Below, piece by piece: positions 8,376 to 18,737 of a stretch of DNA of 64,000 nucleotides; within the stretch, counting starts at the first letter, position 1; each line of letters begins with the position of its first letter. The position numbers were made by a program, and so were the translations under genes. The notes under the pieces are model-generated. The model saw only the letters and a program-made list of their open reading frames with translations, made no database searches and was not told where the DNA came from. This stretch comes from Trichomonas vaginalis G3 (Eukaryota; Parabasalia; Trichomonadida; Trichomonadidae): assembly GCF_026262505.1 (NCBI RefSeq), contig NC_067204.1, positions 25,513,300 through 25,577,299 on the forward strand, read 5' to 3'.

Positions 8376-11147
8376 TCATTGCTTCTTAAATAATCTAATC
8401 ATTTCATCTTCAATTGAGTCCATTGGTCCGATATTGAGAAGTTCTCTAATTCTTTTATCTCTAATCATTAGATGATTAAAGCGCATATTGATTCCTTGAA
8501 GAGTTTGATCTAAGGCGTTTTCATCAAGTCTTTCTCCAGTTGCTAACAATGGAGCAAGATTGTTAGTGATAGAATTTATAATACTTTGCTTTGAAGATTC
8601 AAGTTCATTGATCTTGGTCAGTAATTCATTCTGCATCGATTTCAATTTCATTGAATTTTGAATTTCTAAAGTTTTCATATTTCTCTGCATATCATTTTGC
8701 ATTGCATTGATATGAGATTCTAGTTGTTTAATTTTCAAGTTTGATGTAATATTTTCCTGTACAGCTTTATCTTTTTCTGTTTCAGATGTTTCCAGATCGG
8801 CTCTGAGTCTTTTAATTGCATCACTAGACTCATTTGTAAGATCCTTAATTTGCTTTAACAACATCTGATTTTGCTCTTCAAAATGTTCTTCCTTTTCTTT
8901 GAGATCTTGATTTAATTGAGCTTCCATTTCATCTTTAGCAGCTGATAATCTCTTATAGTTCTCAGTTAATACTTTGAATTTGTCTTGAAGTGTTTTAATC
9001 ATTTCATTCATTGAAGTATTTTGAATTAAGAGCTGACTTTTCGCAGATTCATGTTCTGATAGTTTTGCTTGCAGATCATTAATTATCAAAGCTTTTTGAT
9101 TAATTTCTTTCTCATTATTTTCTTTTAATGATCTATTGGTTTCATTTAGGTTTTGAACTTCGATTTCTTTCTTATCTAATTCTGACTTAATATTATTGAG
9201 GTCTTTTTCGAGATTATTTGTAATATTATCATATTCTTCAGTTTTTTCTTTGAAGAATGATTTAATCTGAGAAAGATCTCTCTTCAAATCACGAATTCTA
9301 TTCTTTGATGCGAAAGCAACTTCTCTCAGCTTTTGAGCATTTGAAATAGCATCATTATATGTATCTGCATCCAGAGCAATATAAAGATCTACTATCTGCG
9401 CATCAATTTCTTGACAATGATCTGATAAATTCTGTAAACTTGAAAAGAGACTTATTATGTACTCTGAAAATGTTTCTCTCGCATTGTCACTTGTCATTAA
9501 TGCAGCAAAATCGATTTTAAGGTCTGGAAATCTTCTTTCTAAGTATTGAGCAAAGTTGTTTACGTTTTTCTTCAAATCTGATATTTCAAGAGCGTTTTGT
9601 TCTGACGATTTTTCATATTTGATGAGCTTTTCTTGATAATATTTGGTTAAAATGTCAAAAATAGATTTGACTTTTGAAGACGATTCTAATATTTGATTCC
9701 TTACTATAGTGTTTAAAGAATCACTTATTTCTCTTGGAAAATCAAGTGATGACCAAATATTCAAAGGAATTGCCTCTATTTGAACATGGTTTTGTTTTTC
9801 TACAACTTTGACTTCTGTTTTTTCGCTTTGTTTAGATTGATTAAGATTTTCTTGATAACTTTTAAGTTTTGATTGCAAAGCATAAAGATCAATCTTATTC
9901 TTATTAAGTTCTTCTGTAATTCTATCTTTATCTCCAATAACTCCTTTATATTCAAATTTTAATTTGTTAATTTCATCATTTAATGATTGAATTTCATTAT
10001 CTCTTGTCTGAACAATCTTTTTAACTTCTGACAATTCTCCTTTATATTCCATAACTTGCTTTGCACTCTTTTTAAGCTTTTTGTCTATAATTTTAATTTG
10101 TGCTGCAAGTTCTTTATTATCACTTTGGAATTGATTTATTCTAGAATTTAATGTTTCAATTTCATTATCTTTCGCTTGAATAGCTAACTTTTGCTCATTG
10201 ATACAATGAGAAGCTTTCTTGAATTGAGAATTAAGTTCACTTTGTTTAGATTTAGACTTATCATAAGATGTTTTAGTAGTATTAAGCTCAGATTTAAGTT
10301 GATTTATTTGGTTCAGATAATTTATTTCATCAGTTTCTTTATTTTCTGTCTTACTCATTTCAGAGATCCTTATTCTTGCAGATAATTGAGCATTTTGCGT
10401 TTTGATTGAACTATTTTCCTCATTTAGGACTTTTAATTTTTCATTCTGAGAATTAATGGTCATTTTCAGTTCTGATATCTGAGTATTAAGATTTATGAAC
10501 TCTTGAGTTGTTTGAGCCACTGGTCTATTACTTTGAAGCTCAAGATATCTCTCATGTTGCTCTTTATATTTTGCTTTCCATTTCTTCACTTTTGATTGTA
10601 ATTTTTTGATTGCCAAAACGTATTCTTCTTGGTCATTTTGCTTACTCTCTGGTATTTTGATTAAATTTAATAATAACGAATTTGAATCGTTAATTGGTGA
10701 GTTAAAATACGAAGAAGCAGTATTAAAAATTTGATTTAGTTGGTTTTGTAAATCTTGATTTCTCTTTTTCTCTGCCGAAATTTTTTCTTGATATTCAATT
10801 TGTTGTTTTTCATATCCTTGTATTCTAGAATTTAATTGTATTATTTCAGATTTGTTAATTTCTACTTTTGGCTTAATTGGCGACTTTCTTGGTTCTTGAT
10901 TTATTCTTTTCTCTAACTCTTCACAATTTTTCATTGAAATTTCGAGTCTCTTGGAGTAATCAGCACATCTCGCTTCAGATTCTTGTAAAGCTCTTGATAA
11001 TTCTGCATTTTTCCGATAAGTTTCTTCTAATTCAGAAGAAACACTTACAGCTTTCTCGAATTGAGTTTGCAAATTCTTTAATTGCTTCCTCAATTCTTCA
11101 TTTTCTTGAGTAAGAGATTGTATTTCATACTCAAGACTTCCTTTCAT
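8376..11147 (-). CDS. Long coiled-coil protein, 923 aa
   Basis: Nearly the whole length is coiled coil with high E, K, Q, N and S. Two less helical breaks occur near residues 450-560 (around IPLNIWSSLDFPREISDSLN) and at the C-terminus (LNIGPMDSIEDEMIRLFKKQ). The first break contains a tryptophan and aromatic residues and may be a small globular module. No membrane span, signal peptide or motor motif is visible. Golgin-, centrosome- or cytoskeleton-type proteins have this layout, and no closer assignment is supported. The frame is uninterrupted for 2.8 kb. The ATG at 11147 opens directly into helix (MKGSLEYEIQSLTQENEELR), as is common for such proteins. Confidence 0.85.
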   Translation of the reverse strand: MKGSLEYEIQSLTQENEELRKQLKNLQTQFEKAVSVSSELEETYRKNAELSRALQESEARCADYSKRLEISMKNCEELEKRINQEPRKSPIKPKVEINKSEIIQLNSRIQGYEKQQIEYQEKISAEKKRNQDLQNQLNQIFNTASSYFNSPINDSNSLLLNLIKIPESKQNDQEEYVLAIKKLQSKVKKWKAKYKEQHERYLELQSNRPVAQTTQEFINLNTQISELKMTINSQNEKLKVLNEENSSIKTQNAQLSARIRISEMSKTENKETDEINYLNQINQLKSELNTTKTSYDKSKSKQSELNSQFKKASHCINEQKLAIQAKDNEIETLNSRINQFQSDNKELAAQIKIIDKKLKKSAKQVMEYKGELSEVKKIVQTRDNEIQSLNDEINKLKFEYKGVIGDKDRITEELNKNKIDLYALQSKLKSYQENLNQSKQSEKTEVKVVEKQNHVQIEAIPLNIWSSLDFPREISDSLNTIVRNQILESSSKVKSIFDILTKYYQEKLIKYEKSSEQNALEISDLKKNVNNFAQYLERRFPDLKIDFAALMTSDNARETFSEYIISLFSSLQNLSDHCQEIDAQIVDLYIALDADTYNDAISNAQKLREVAFASKNRIRDLKRDLSQIKSFFKEKTEEYDNITNNLEKDLNNIKSELDKKEIEVQNLNETNRSLKENNEKEINQKALIINDLQAKLSEHESAKSQLLIQNTSMNEMIKTLQDKFKVLTENYKRLSAAKDEMEAQLNQDLKEKEEHFEEQNQMLLKQIKDLTNESSDAIKRLRADLETSETEKDKAVQENITSNLKIKQLESHINAMQNDMQRNMKTLEIQNSMKLKSMQNELLTKINELESSKQSIINSITNNLAPLLATGERLDENALDQTLQGINMRFNHLMIRDKRIRELLNIGPMDSIEDEMIRLFKKQ

Positions 11148-11581
11148 TCACTGTACGTTTAAAAATTTTACTCATATTCAATTAGAATTGGAAAGCTATT
11201 CAAACTATTTCGAATATTCACATCATGTTAGCTCACAAGCATGTAAAGAAGCTGCTTTCAAAATTTGGGGGCCATTGGGCTGCATCAGAGTAGTTCATTT
11301 TGCAAAATCAATATTCATTCAGCATAAACCGGAATATGTGTTTTGTAAAATTTACACATAATCCAAAAACATTCTATGAATTTTAGAAATTGATACTGAA
11401 TAATTCCAAATTATTGAAACTAAGGATGAGATAGTTATGTTATTACCAATTAAACATATCGCATTATCAAATCTTAATCTCTTTCGTTTCTAAACGGAAA
11501 ATTATTTTTTATTTCAAAAATACAAAATTTTTTATATTAAAAAACAACAAAATAAAGAATATTTACATCAACATAATGAAA
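11148..11581. other. Intergenic spacer between minus-strand genes
   Basis: This 434-bp region is downstream of the glycosyltransferase gene and upstream of the coiled-coil gene. No gene is seen. Around 11255-11300 there is a short less AT-rich patch (around TTTGGGGGCCATTGGG) without recognisable content. Confidence 0.4.
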
Positions 11582-12706
11582 TTAGCTATCATGGATCATA
11601 TTATTAATAACATCAATAATATCATCGGGAATTGGGTCTCCCTCACGAATAAAAATAGTATATGTCTTAATTCCAATGGCTCTAGCCAATATAACCGCTC
11701 TTGAAACCACATTATTTCTTTGAATTTCGATAAATTTTGATCCTTTTGGCAAAAACGCGACCAAATTTGATTGTTCGCCGTTAAATCCAATGAATACCTT
11801 ACATCCAGCAACAGCAGCAACTTTATCTGTCAATGTCCATCTCTTTTGGAATCTTTGAACGAAATCTCCGCTGTTTGCTAGTTTATTTTGAATTGCATCA
11901 CGCCTTCTTAATTTCTGATCGCCATCGCTTGTTACAAGGATGGCTACTTGTCCTGTATTGGAAAATGAAATTGATTCTGTCATAATTGTATTTGCAACTT
12001 GAGTTACTTGATTTGGCTCTGGTATTTTCGGAATAATTACTTCTTCTGCACATACTATGCCGCTTTCTGTCGTTACTGTGTTTTCTAATTTGAAATCTAT
12101 TGATTTTAAGAAATCTTTAAGAGCAGGATCCATCTTAGTAAATGCTATAACAGATGAGGAAAGTATGTTATCGGGAATTGAGAATAAAAGTGGGAAAACA
12201 TTTGAAATAAAGAATTGATCTGACATTTCTGCTGTTTGTGGTGCAAATATGACTCTAGGATAGTAAGTAGACTTCTTAGGTTGTTGAAGATACTTATTCA
12301 AATCGAATTTCGGAAACCATGGGTGATTATTCGGATATTCTTTGTTTGAATGAACGACAAACCCGTCATTTGAAAGGCATGACGATGCTACTTTTGCATA
12401 ATATGGCTCGGTGATGTTAACTGCTGCTCTATATACATTTTGTACGTGTTGATCTGGTTGTCCTGAAAAAACAATTTGATAAGTCGGGTCAATTGAGACT
12501 TTGATATCAGTATTGATCTTCCATGGAATTGAGCTCCATGAAAAACCTATTGGTTTCGGATCTAATGCTGTGATTTTGGATTGTTTTGATGAATTACGTA
12601 AAAATATCGCTGTTAAAAAACCTAATATAAACCATGGAACTATATATATCATAACCCATAATTTTCTCCCAGGTTTAATTTCGCCCATCGCCCTATCATG
12701 TTGCAT
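11582..12706 (-). CDS. Type II membrane glycosyltransferase, GT61-like, 374 aa
   Basis: After a short cytosolic basic head, a single hydrophobic anchor (about residues 17-36, VMIYIVPWFILGFLTAIF) is followed by a luminal domain, the usual Golgi glycosyltransferase topology. The C-terminal half carries the GT61 (DUF563) pattern: an RRRDAIQN segment, then AAVAGCKVFIGFNGEQSN, then FLPKGSKFIEIQRNN. In the family, the equivalent region is a glycine-rich strand ending in viEi. The acceptor is unknown. The frame runs further upstream through a GTG, but the ATG at 12706 is the first normal start. That ATG lies inside the 16-bp direct repeat flanking a 740-bp inserted element, so the upstream promoter has been separated from the gene. 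Confidence 0.7.
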   Translation of the reverse strand: MQHDRAMGEIKPGRKLWVMIYIVPWFILGFLTAIFLRNSSKQSKITALDPKPIGFSWSSIPWKINTDIKVSIDPTYQIVFSGQPDQHVQNVYRAAVNITEPYYAKVASSCLSNDGFVVHSNKEYPNNHPWFPKFDLNKYLQQPKKSTYYPRVIFAPQTAEMSDQFFISNVFPLLFSIPDNILSSSVIAFTKMDPALKDFLKSIDFKLENTVTTESGIVCAEEVIIPKIPEPNQVTQVANTIMTESISFSNTGQVAILVTSDGDQKLRRRDAIQNKLANSGDFVQRFQKRWTLTDKVAAVAGCKVFIGFNGEQSNLVAFLPKGSKFIEIQRNNVVSRAVILARAIGIKTYTIFIREGDPIPDDIIDVINNMIHDS

Positions 12707-12713
12707 TTTTTTT

Positions 12714-13453
12714 GTATTGCACGAAAACTCGGTTGACTTCACTTATCATGAAAACATTTTTTTCGCAATATTTCATATTTATTTATGCATTTTGAATTAT
12801 GTTAAATACAATTATTTTAGTTAAATATGTAGGCATATATATTTTTTGGTATTCGAGTGAATATAATTTCGATTTGACTACTTATAATCGATTAAATATA
12901 ATTGTATTTGGTTCGGTTAAAATATTTTCATTTGATATAGTATAAGTTACTGAATGTATTCTGCAATATATTAGTACATATATCTAACTGTATAATGAGT
13001 TTATCTGCCTTTTATATTTAAAATATTACTTAAATGTCATTGGTTTCAAAAATTAGAAGATGTTTTTGATAAAAGAAAAATAATTTATATAATTATATAT
13101 TGTTTGATTAAAATTGTGTAGATACAATATCGGCGATTGATCAAATTGTTGACTTGAACGTCACAACTTATTAGAAAGCATATTTTAGTCCAAGATTCAA
13201 ATATGTATAATCAGATGTTATTTAATTAGTGCATAAAACAAAATACCTAACTTAATTCATCTAATTAAACTTGGATTATATTTTGTGATATTCAAGGGCT
13301 ATATCATAAACAATACCAGATGAAGAAAGACAAAGTTATATTGTAATGTAGCTTATAATTAATCATTTCTTAAGTTTGTTCTCTCTATTATTTTTCTCAT
13401 GGTTTTTATATAATGGTATGATAAGTGAAGTCAACCGAGTTTTCGTGCAATAC
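12714..13453. mobile_element. 740-bp non-autonomous element with 36-bp TIRs and 16-bp direct repeats
   Basis: The ends at 12714-12749 and 13418-13453 are perfect 36-bp inverted repeats starting GTATTGCACGAAAACTC. Immediately outside, ATGTTGCATTTTTTTT occurs in direct orientation on both sides (12698-12713 and 13454-13469), which is the appearance of a target-site duplication. The interior (about 670 bp) is AT-rich and has no gene. A 16-bp duplication is longer than for mariner (2), Maverick (6), hAT (8) or Mutator-like (8-10) elements, so the family is unclear. The insertion separates the start codon of the GT61-like gene from its former upstream region. The inverted repeats and flanks are seen directly; mobility is inference. 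Confidence 0.8.
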
Positions 13454-13469
13454 ATGTTGCATTTTTTTT

Positions 13470-13636
13470 AATTATAATTTCGATTAATTTTGTCACTTTT
13501 CTCATATGAAAAAAAAGCTCCAGAAACCAATTCTTCACCTTCAGGAACACAATCCTTTAAATTATATGAGATCAAGTCATAAACATGCAGCAAATCTCCA
13601 AGAAGGAAATCATAAGGTTTGGAAAAAAAATAATTG
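13470..13636. other. Short spacer between two inserted elements
   Basis: This AT-rich piece was probably the original upstream region of the GT61-like gene before the 740-bp element inserted. No coding sequence is supported. Confidence 0.4.
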
Positions 13637-14063
13637 GGAAAAAAGTGCTTTGGCGTCGCGTCGCGTCGCGATGTAAATTATTCAATTTTGAGAAGTTTAC
13701 ACTATTTTTCAAAGCTTTATGGCGTCGCAAGGCCAAAATTGAATAGGCCCTTGTCGCCAATGTAAAGTTTATTTTTGCCAAGGTTTACGTGGCAATTGAA
13801 TAAAAAATTGTGTTTTTAATTTGTTTTTTAATTAAGGATTGAAATACGTTATCAGTGCCTCACAGCCTTTGGTTTCTTTTCAAAAACGAGAAAACTTGCT
13901 CGACATTCTTAATTATATGTCAAAAATAAACTTTACATTGGCGACAACGGCCTATTCAATTTTGGCCTTGCGACGCCATAAACCTTTGAAAAAATGGTGT
14001 AAACCTCTCAAAATTGAATAGTTTACATCGCGACGCCACGCGACGCCAAAACGTAAGCGACCC
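13637..14063. mobile_element. 427-bp foldback element with 8-bp direct repeats
   Basis: Long imperfect inverted arms of about 140 bp (roughly 13648-13790 and 13908-14052) contain GGCGTCGC repeats and sequence readable in both arms as the same short peptide, AKINFTLAT. The ends read GG..GGCGTCGCG and its complement ending CCC. AATAATTG flanks the unit directly at 13629-13636 and 14064-14071. No transposase is encoded, so it is a non-autonomous, foldback or MITE-type element. The two apparent frames of about 60 codons inside it are mirror images of each other and are not genes. Confidence 0.65.
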
Positions 14064-14611
14064 AATAATTGTATCTCCCAGACCGGAAAAAATCATCAAT
14101 ATTAATAAGGATTATTATTAAATATACAAAGATGCATATCACATTTCGAATTCTGTGTACTCAATAAGTGAGTGTTCAAGGTTTTATCACTCTTTTTGAA
14201 TAGTGAAGCATTTCATATTTTCTTCTCCAAATTATATGCTGATATTCTCATTTAAGTATATTATAAAATACCCAGTTTGATATTAACCACTACACATTCC
14301 ACCATTGAAATTATCAACAATTTGGAATCTAAATTAACTTCATTTTAATCTTTTTCCCCATTTATCTACTTCACTTGTACAGAAAACGCACATCGAAATG
14401 GATTTTAAAAAAATTAATTTTAATTCAATTCTAATAAAATTGAATTTTTGGTTTCGGAAATTAATCACCATTTCTTACATCAAATCGAGTGATTATAAAA
14501 TTAATCATTATAATTCCTATTTATTTTATTATCATTAAAATTTCAATTACCGAATGACAAATTGATCCGAATGATCTGACTTTTTAAATTGAGAACTTTA
14601 CAAATAATCAA
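14064..14611. other. Upstream region of the BspA-like gene
   Basis: AT-rich, non-coding. It contains the left promoter region for the plus-strand gene at 14612. No distinct structure is visible. Confidence 0.4.
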
Positions 14612-17600
14612 ATGATCTTTTCTTTGATTCTTTTCATCAAAGCAGCTTTTAATCCTCAAGATCTCGACACTCTTCTCATTCCTGAAGGCACAAAGGAAAT
14701 ACGTGAATATCAATATGCAGGTTTGAGAAATTTTACTAAGATTTCGTTTCCAAATTCATTAGAAATAATTCATAGACATGCATTCTTTTTATGTCAAAAA
14801 TTAGAGAGTCTCGAATTACCCCCAAATCTTTCAATAATCGAAGAAAATGCATTTGAATCTTGTCTAAGTTTGAAAATAGTCGTTTTTCATTCCGAAAATA
14901 CTATTTTATTGGAATACTTATTTAGTGATTGCAATTCTCTTGAAACAATTCAACTTCCTTCAAATTTAAAATATATTTCATCATATTTAATATCTAATTG
15001 CAGTAATCTTCAAACAATATAACTTCCTGCATCATTAGAATCTATTGGAAGCTATGCATTTTATGGATGCAAGAGTTTACAACATATTGAGATTCCTCCA
15101 AACGTTACTTCCATTGGAGATTCTTGTTTTATTGATTGCTCCAATCTTCAAACAATACAACTTCCTGCATCATTAAAATCTATTTATAAATACACATTTT
15201 ATGAATGCAGGAGTTTACAACATATTGAGATTCCTCCAAACGTTACTTCCATTGGAGATTCTTGTTTTATTGATTGCAGTAATCTTCAAACAATACAACT
15301 TCCTGTCTCGATAAAATCTATTTATAAATACACATTTTATGGATGCAAGAGTTTACAACATATTGAGATTCCTCCAAATATTACTTCCATTGGAGATTAT
15401 TGCTTTTATTATTGCTTCAATCTTCAAACAATACAACTTCCTGTCTCGATAAAATCTATTTATAAATACACATTTTATGGATGCAAGAGTTTACAACATA
15501 TTGAAATTCCTCCAAACGTTACTTCCATTGGAGTTTATTGTTTTTATTATTGCAGAGATCTTCAAACCATACAACTCTCTGCATCATTAGAATCTATTCA
15601 AAGCTATGCATTTTGTGGATGTTCAAGTTTACAACATATCAAACTTCCTCCAAGTGCTAATATGATTGGTGAATATTGTTTTTGCAATTGTACAAATCTT
15701 CAATCAATAAATTTCCCATATGGTTTAGACATACAGGCTGGTACTTTTAAGAATTGTATTAATCTAGGCAAAATAGATATTTCTGATATTACTTTAATTA
15801 ATGATTATGCATTTTATAATTGCACAAAATTAACATTTGATTCTTCTCCATCTTCGAGCTGTGGTGTTTTTAAATTTGCATTTTCATATTGTTTAAGCAT
15901 AAAATCAATTATAATTAAAGCAGATATTATTGGAGAAGGCGCATTTAGTAACTGCATTGGTCTCGAAACAATACAACTTTACATTGGGTCTTTATTTATT
16001 GAAGATAAAGCCTTTGAAAATTGCATAAATCTTGGAAATATTGATTTCCCAAATACTATAAGTTCAATTCGAAATTATGCATTTTATAATTGCACAAAAT
16101 TAACATTTAATTCTTTTCCACAATCGCTAGATAATATTGGCAATCATGCATTTTCATATTGTTTAAGCATAAAATCAATTATGATTCCAACAGATGATGT
16201 TTATGAAGGCACATTTTGTAACTGCATTGGTCTTGAAACAGTACAATTTAATTCTGTTCATGTAGATATTGGACCTGAAGCCTTTGAAAATTGCATAAAT
16301 ATTGGTAAAATAGATTTCCCAAGTAGTATAGCTTCAATTGGAAAATATGCATTTCATAATTGCACAAAATTAACATTTGATTCATCGCTACATATAGTTC
16401 TTTTAGAATACGCATTTGCAAATTGTAAAAGTATTAAAAGTATTGTTTGCTCGGGAAATGAAATCCTGATAAGTACAGGGGTATTTGCAAATTGCACTAA
16501 TTTGGAAAGCGTTGTAATTGAAACAGATTTGACTTTCATCAATAACTATCTATTCACAAATTGTTATTCATTAAAATCGATTCAAATTCCTGATACTATT
16601 AAAATTATCGGTTATCATTCATTCCTTAATTGCAGATCTTTGCAAAGTTTTACATTTCCAGAAAACATCAGAAAAATTGGGGAATCTGCATTTGAAGGTT
16701 GTATCAATATTAAAAGTATTACATTCTTAAATTTATCAAAACCAGTTACACTCGGTAATTGCTGTTTCAAAGGTATGAAATCATTAGAAAACATCACTCT
16801 TCCTTCAACCATTATTAACATTTCTTCAGAACTCTTTTATCAATGCACTAGTTTAAGAGAAATAAAATTGCCAGATAACATTACAGCAATTGGAGAAATG
16901 GCCTTTGAAGAATGCACTAATCTTTCTAGTATCGAAATTCCAAATATAGTTTCTAAAATTGCTACGAGAGCATTCTGTCATTGCATTAATCTCAAAGAAG
17001 TAACATTGGAGACTTTGATTGAATCTATACCTGTTCAATGCTTTTATGAATGTTCTTCTCTTGAAACAGTCAATATTAATTCAAATAAATGCCTGTTAAT
17101 CGCCACTGAATCATTTTTCAACTGTAATTCATTGAAATCTATTTCATTTCCAGTTTCATTGCAACAAATTGGGCCACACGCATTTGCAAATTGTACAAAT
17201 TTAGCAGAACTAACATTTCAAATTGCGCTCCTTCAGCTATGTGAGGGATGTTTTATTAATTGCACATCATTGAATAAGATCAATTTACCAAAGAGTCTTA
17301 AAACCATAGAAAAGGATTCATTTTCAAATTGTTATGAATTGCATGAAATTATTATTGAATCAAACTGTTCAATAACAGAAAATGTTTTTGAAAATTGCAG
17401 CAAATTAGAAAGCATTGTTATTAACTCACAAAATTATGATATATTACAAATTGAATCTTTCCATAACATAGTCAAATCAATCACATTTAATGTATCAGTC
17501 ATTAAATATCCATCAGTTTCATCATTCTATCATCTTGAAAGCATTACCATTGTTTCTCATGAAAACGCTTCATTTATCGACGAATATTTCATCACATCAC

Positions 17601-17998
17601 ATAACGTTAATATTACTATCATCGGAAACATCAAACGAATTTCAGATAAATCATTCTCTAACAGTTATATCAACACATTCTTGTACTGCGGTGATCGTTC
17701 AGTTGAAGGTCAATTCCTTTCTCAAGATCGAGTGAAAATTGTTAATGTTTCAGAATACTATCCGCACAATAACATTGGTGGTGTTCATGCTCATAAAACA
17801 TCTAACTGTCCAAACTTTCCTGATAAAAAATACTTCAGACTTACCACACTACAAATTATTATGATTGCTATATCAATTGTTATTGTTATTTGTATACTTA
17901 TATTCATAGTTATCAAAATCCAAATTGTTCGAAAGTCACAAAAGGTCTATGAGAGTAGAATGCTAATGGAGAAGATTATTGTTGCAGATTTCGGATAA
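14612..17998 (+). pseudogene. BspA-like leucine-rich-repeat surface protein with one in-frame stop
   Basis: The frame encodes 1128 residues apart from a single TAA at 15020-15022. In the neighbouring repeats the same codon is CAA (the QLP of LQTIQLP), so a C-to-T change explains it. The N-terminus has a signal peptide (MIFSLILFIKAAF). About 28-30 LRRs of the TpLRR/BspA class (I-G-x-x-x-F-x-x-C-x-x-L-x-x-I) fill residues 25-680. A single membrane span (about residues 1078-1100) and a short basic tail close the protein. The repeats at 15020-15660 are almost identical 46-residue pairs, indicating recent duplication. In T. vaginalis this family is a large set of candidate adhesins. Reinitiation at 15662 would give a 778-residue protein without a signal peptide. 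Confidence 0.9.
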
Positions 17999-18737
17999 TT
18001 TCATTTTCCTGATATTTTTTAAATAGATTTGGTGACTTTATTTTATCCTTTCAGTTAATTCTTATTAAAACTCAAAGATGTCTCAAAAGAACATCGAAAG
18101 CAGAATCATTTTTGAAAGACTTGTTAATACTGAATTTGAGTAATTTTATTTTGTATTTTCTATTAATTAAAGATATGTATGTTTATATATTTATATCATT
18201 TAAACGGTAATCTGTTGTTTTCATTCGTTAACACTGCACGATTGTCTATATGTACTCTCGCATTAAAGATATGTATGTTTATATGTACTCTCGCTTAACG
18301 TACATTTTTTACCCAACTAATTTTTCACAATTTTTGGCTGTTAGATTTGGATTGTACTGTGAGGGGATAAAAAGTATACACCCGACAGAGCATTCTAGGC
18401 TAATACATGTATAGTGAGAAATGCTTTAAAATCAAAGAAAACATTAATTATCTAAATACGATTATTTTAGATCCATATGCTATTCGGCATTAGAATCATT
18501 CATAAGATAATTAACATCTTTCTTCTAAAAATTGAGCGAAGTTCAATTTTTGGAGGAATGATTGTAATTCTATTTCATGCGCAAGTTGATTGAAAATACA
18601 CATCAAAGTTAACAAAATCATGAATATTTTCAATTACGGTATTCACATCAGCTGCCAGAAATTTTCAATTAAATGTCAGATGGGCGTAAATAACACCCTC
18701 AATTTCCAAAATATAAAAATAATTTAGAAAAGTGACA
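17999..18737. other. Intergenic with short direct repeats
   Basis: This non-coding spacer contains two copies of a segment beginning ATTAAAGATATGTATG (near 18168 and 18264) and two of TATATGTACTCTCGC (near 18248 and 18279). A hairpin CTAAAAATTGA..TTCAATTTTTGG lies near 18528-18557. I cannot assign a function. The Raptor promoter should lie in its right part. Confidence 0.4.

Noticed and set aside
13572..14021. Two frames of about 60-70 codons on opposite strands sharing AKINFTLAT
   Set aside because: They are mirror readings of the two arms of the foldback element, so the likeness reflects the inverted repeat and not a gene family.
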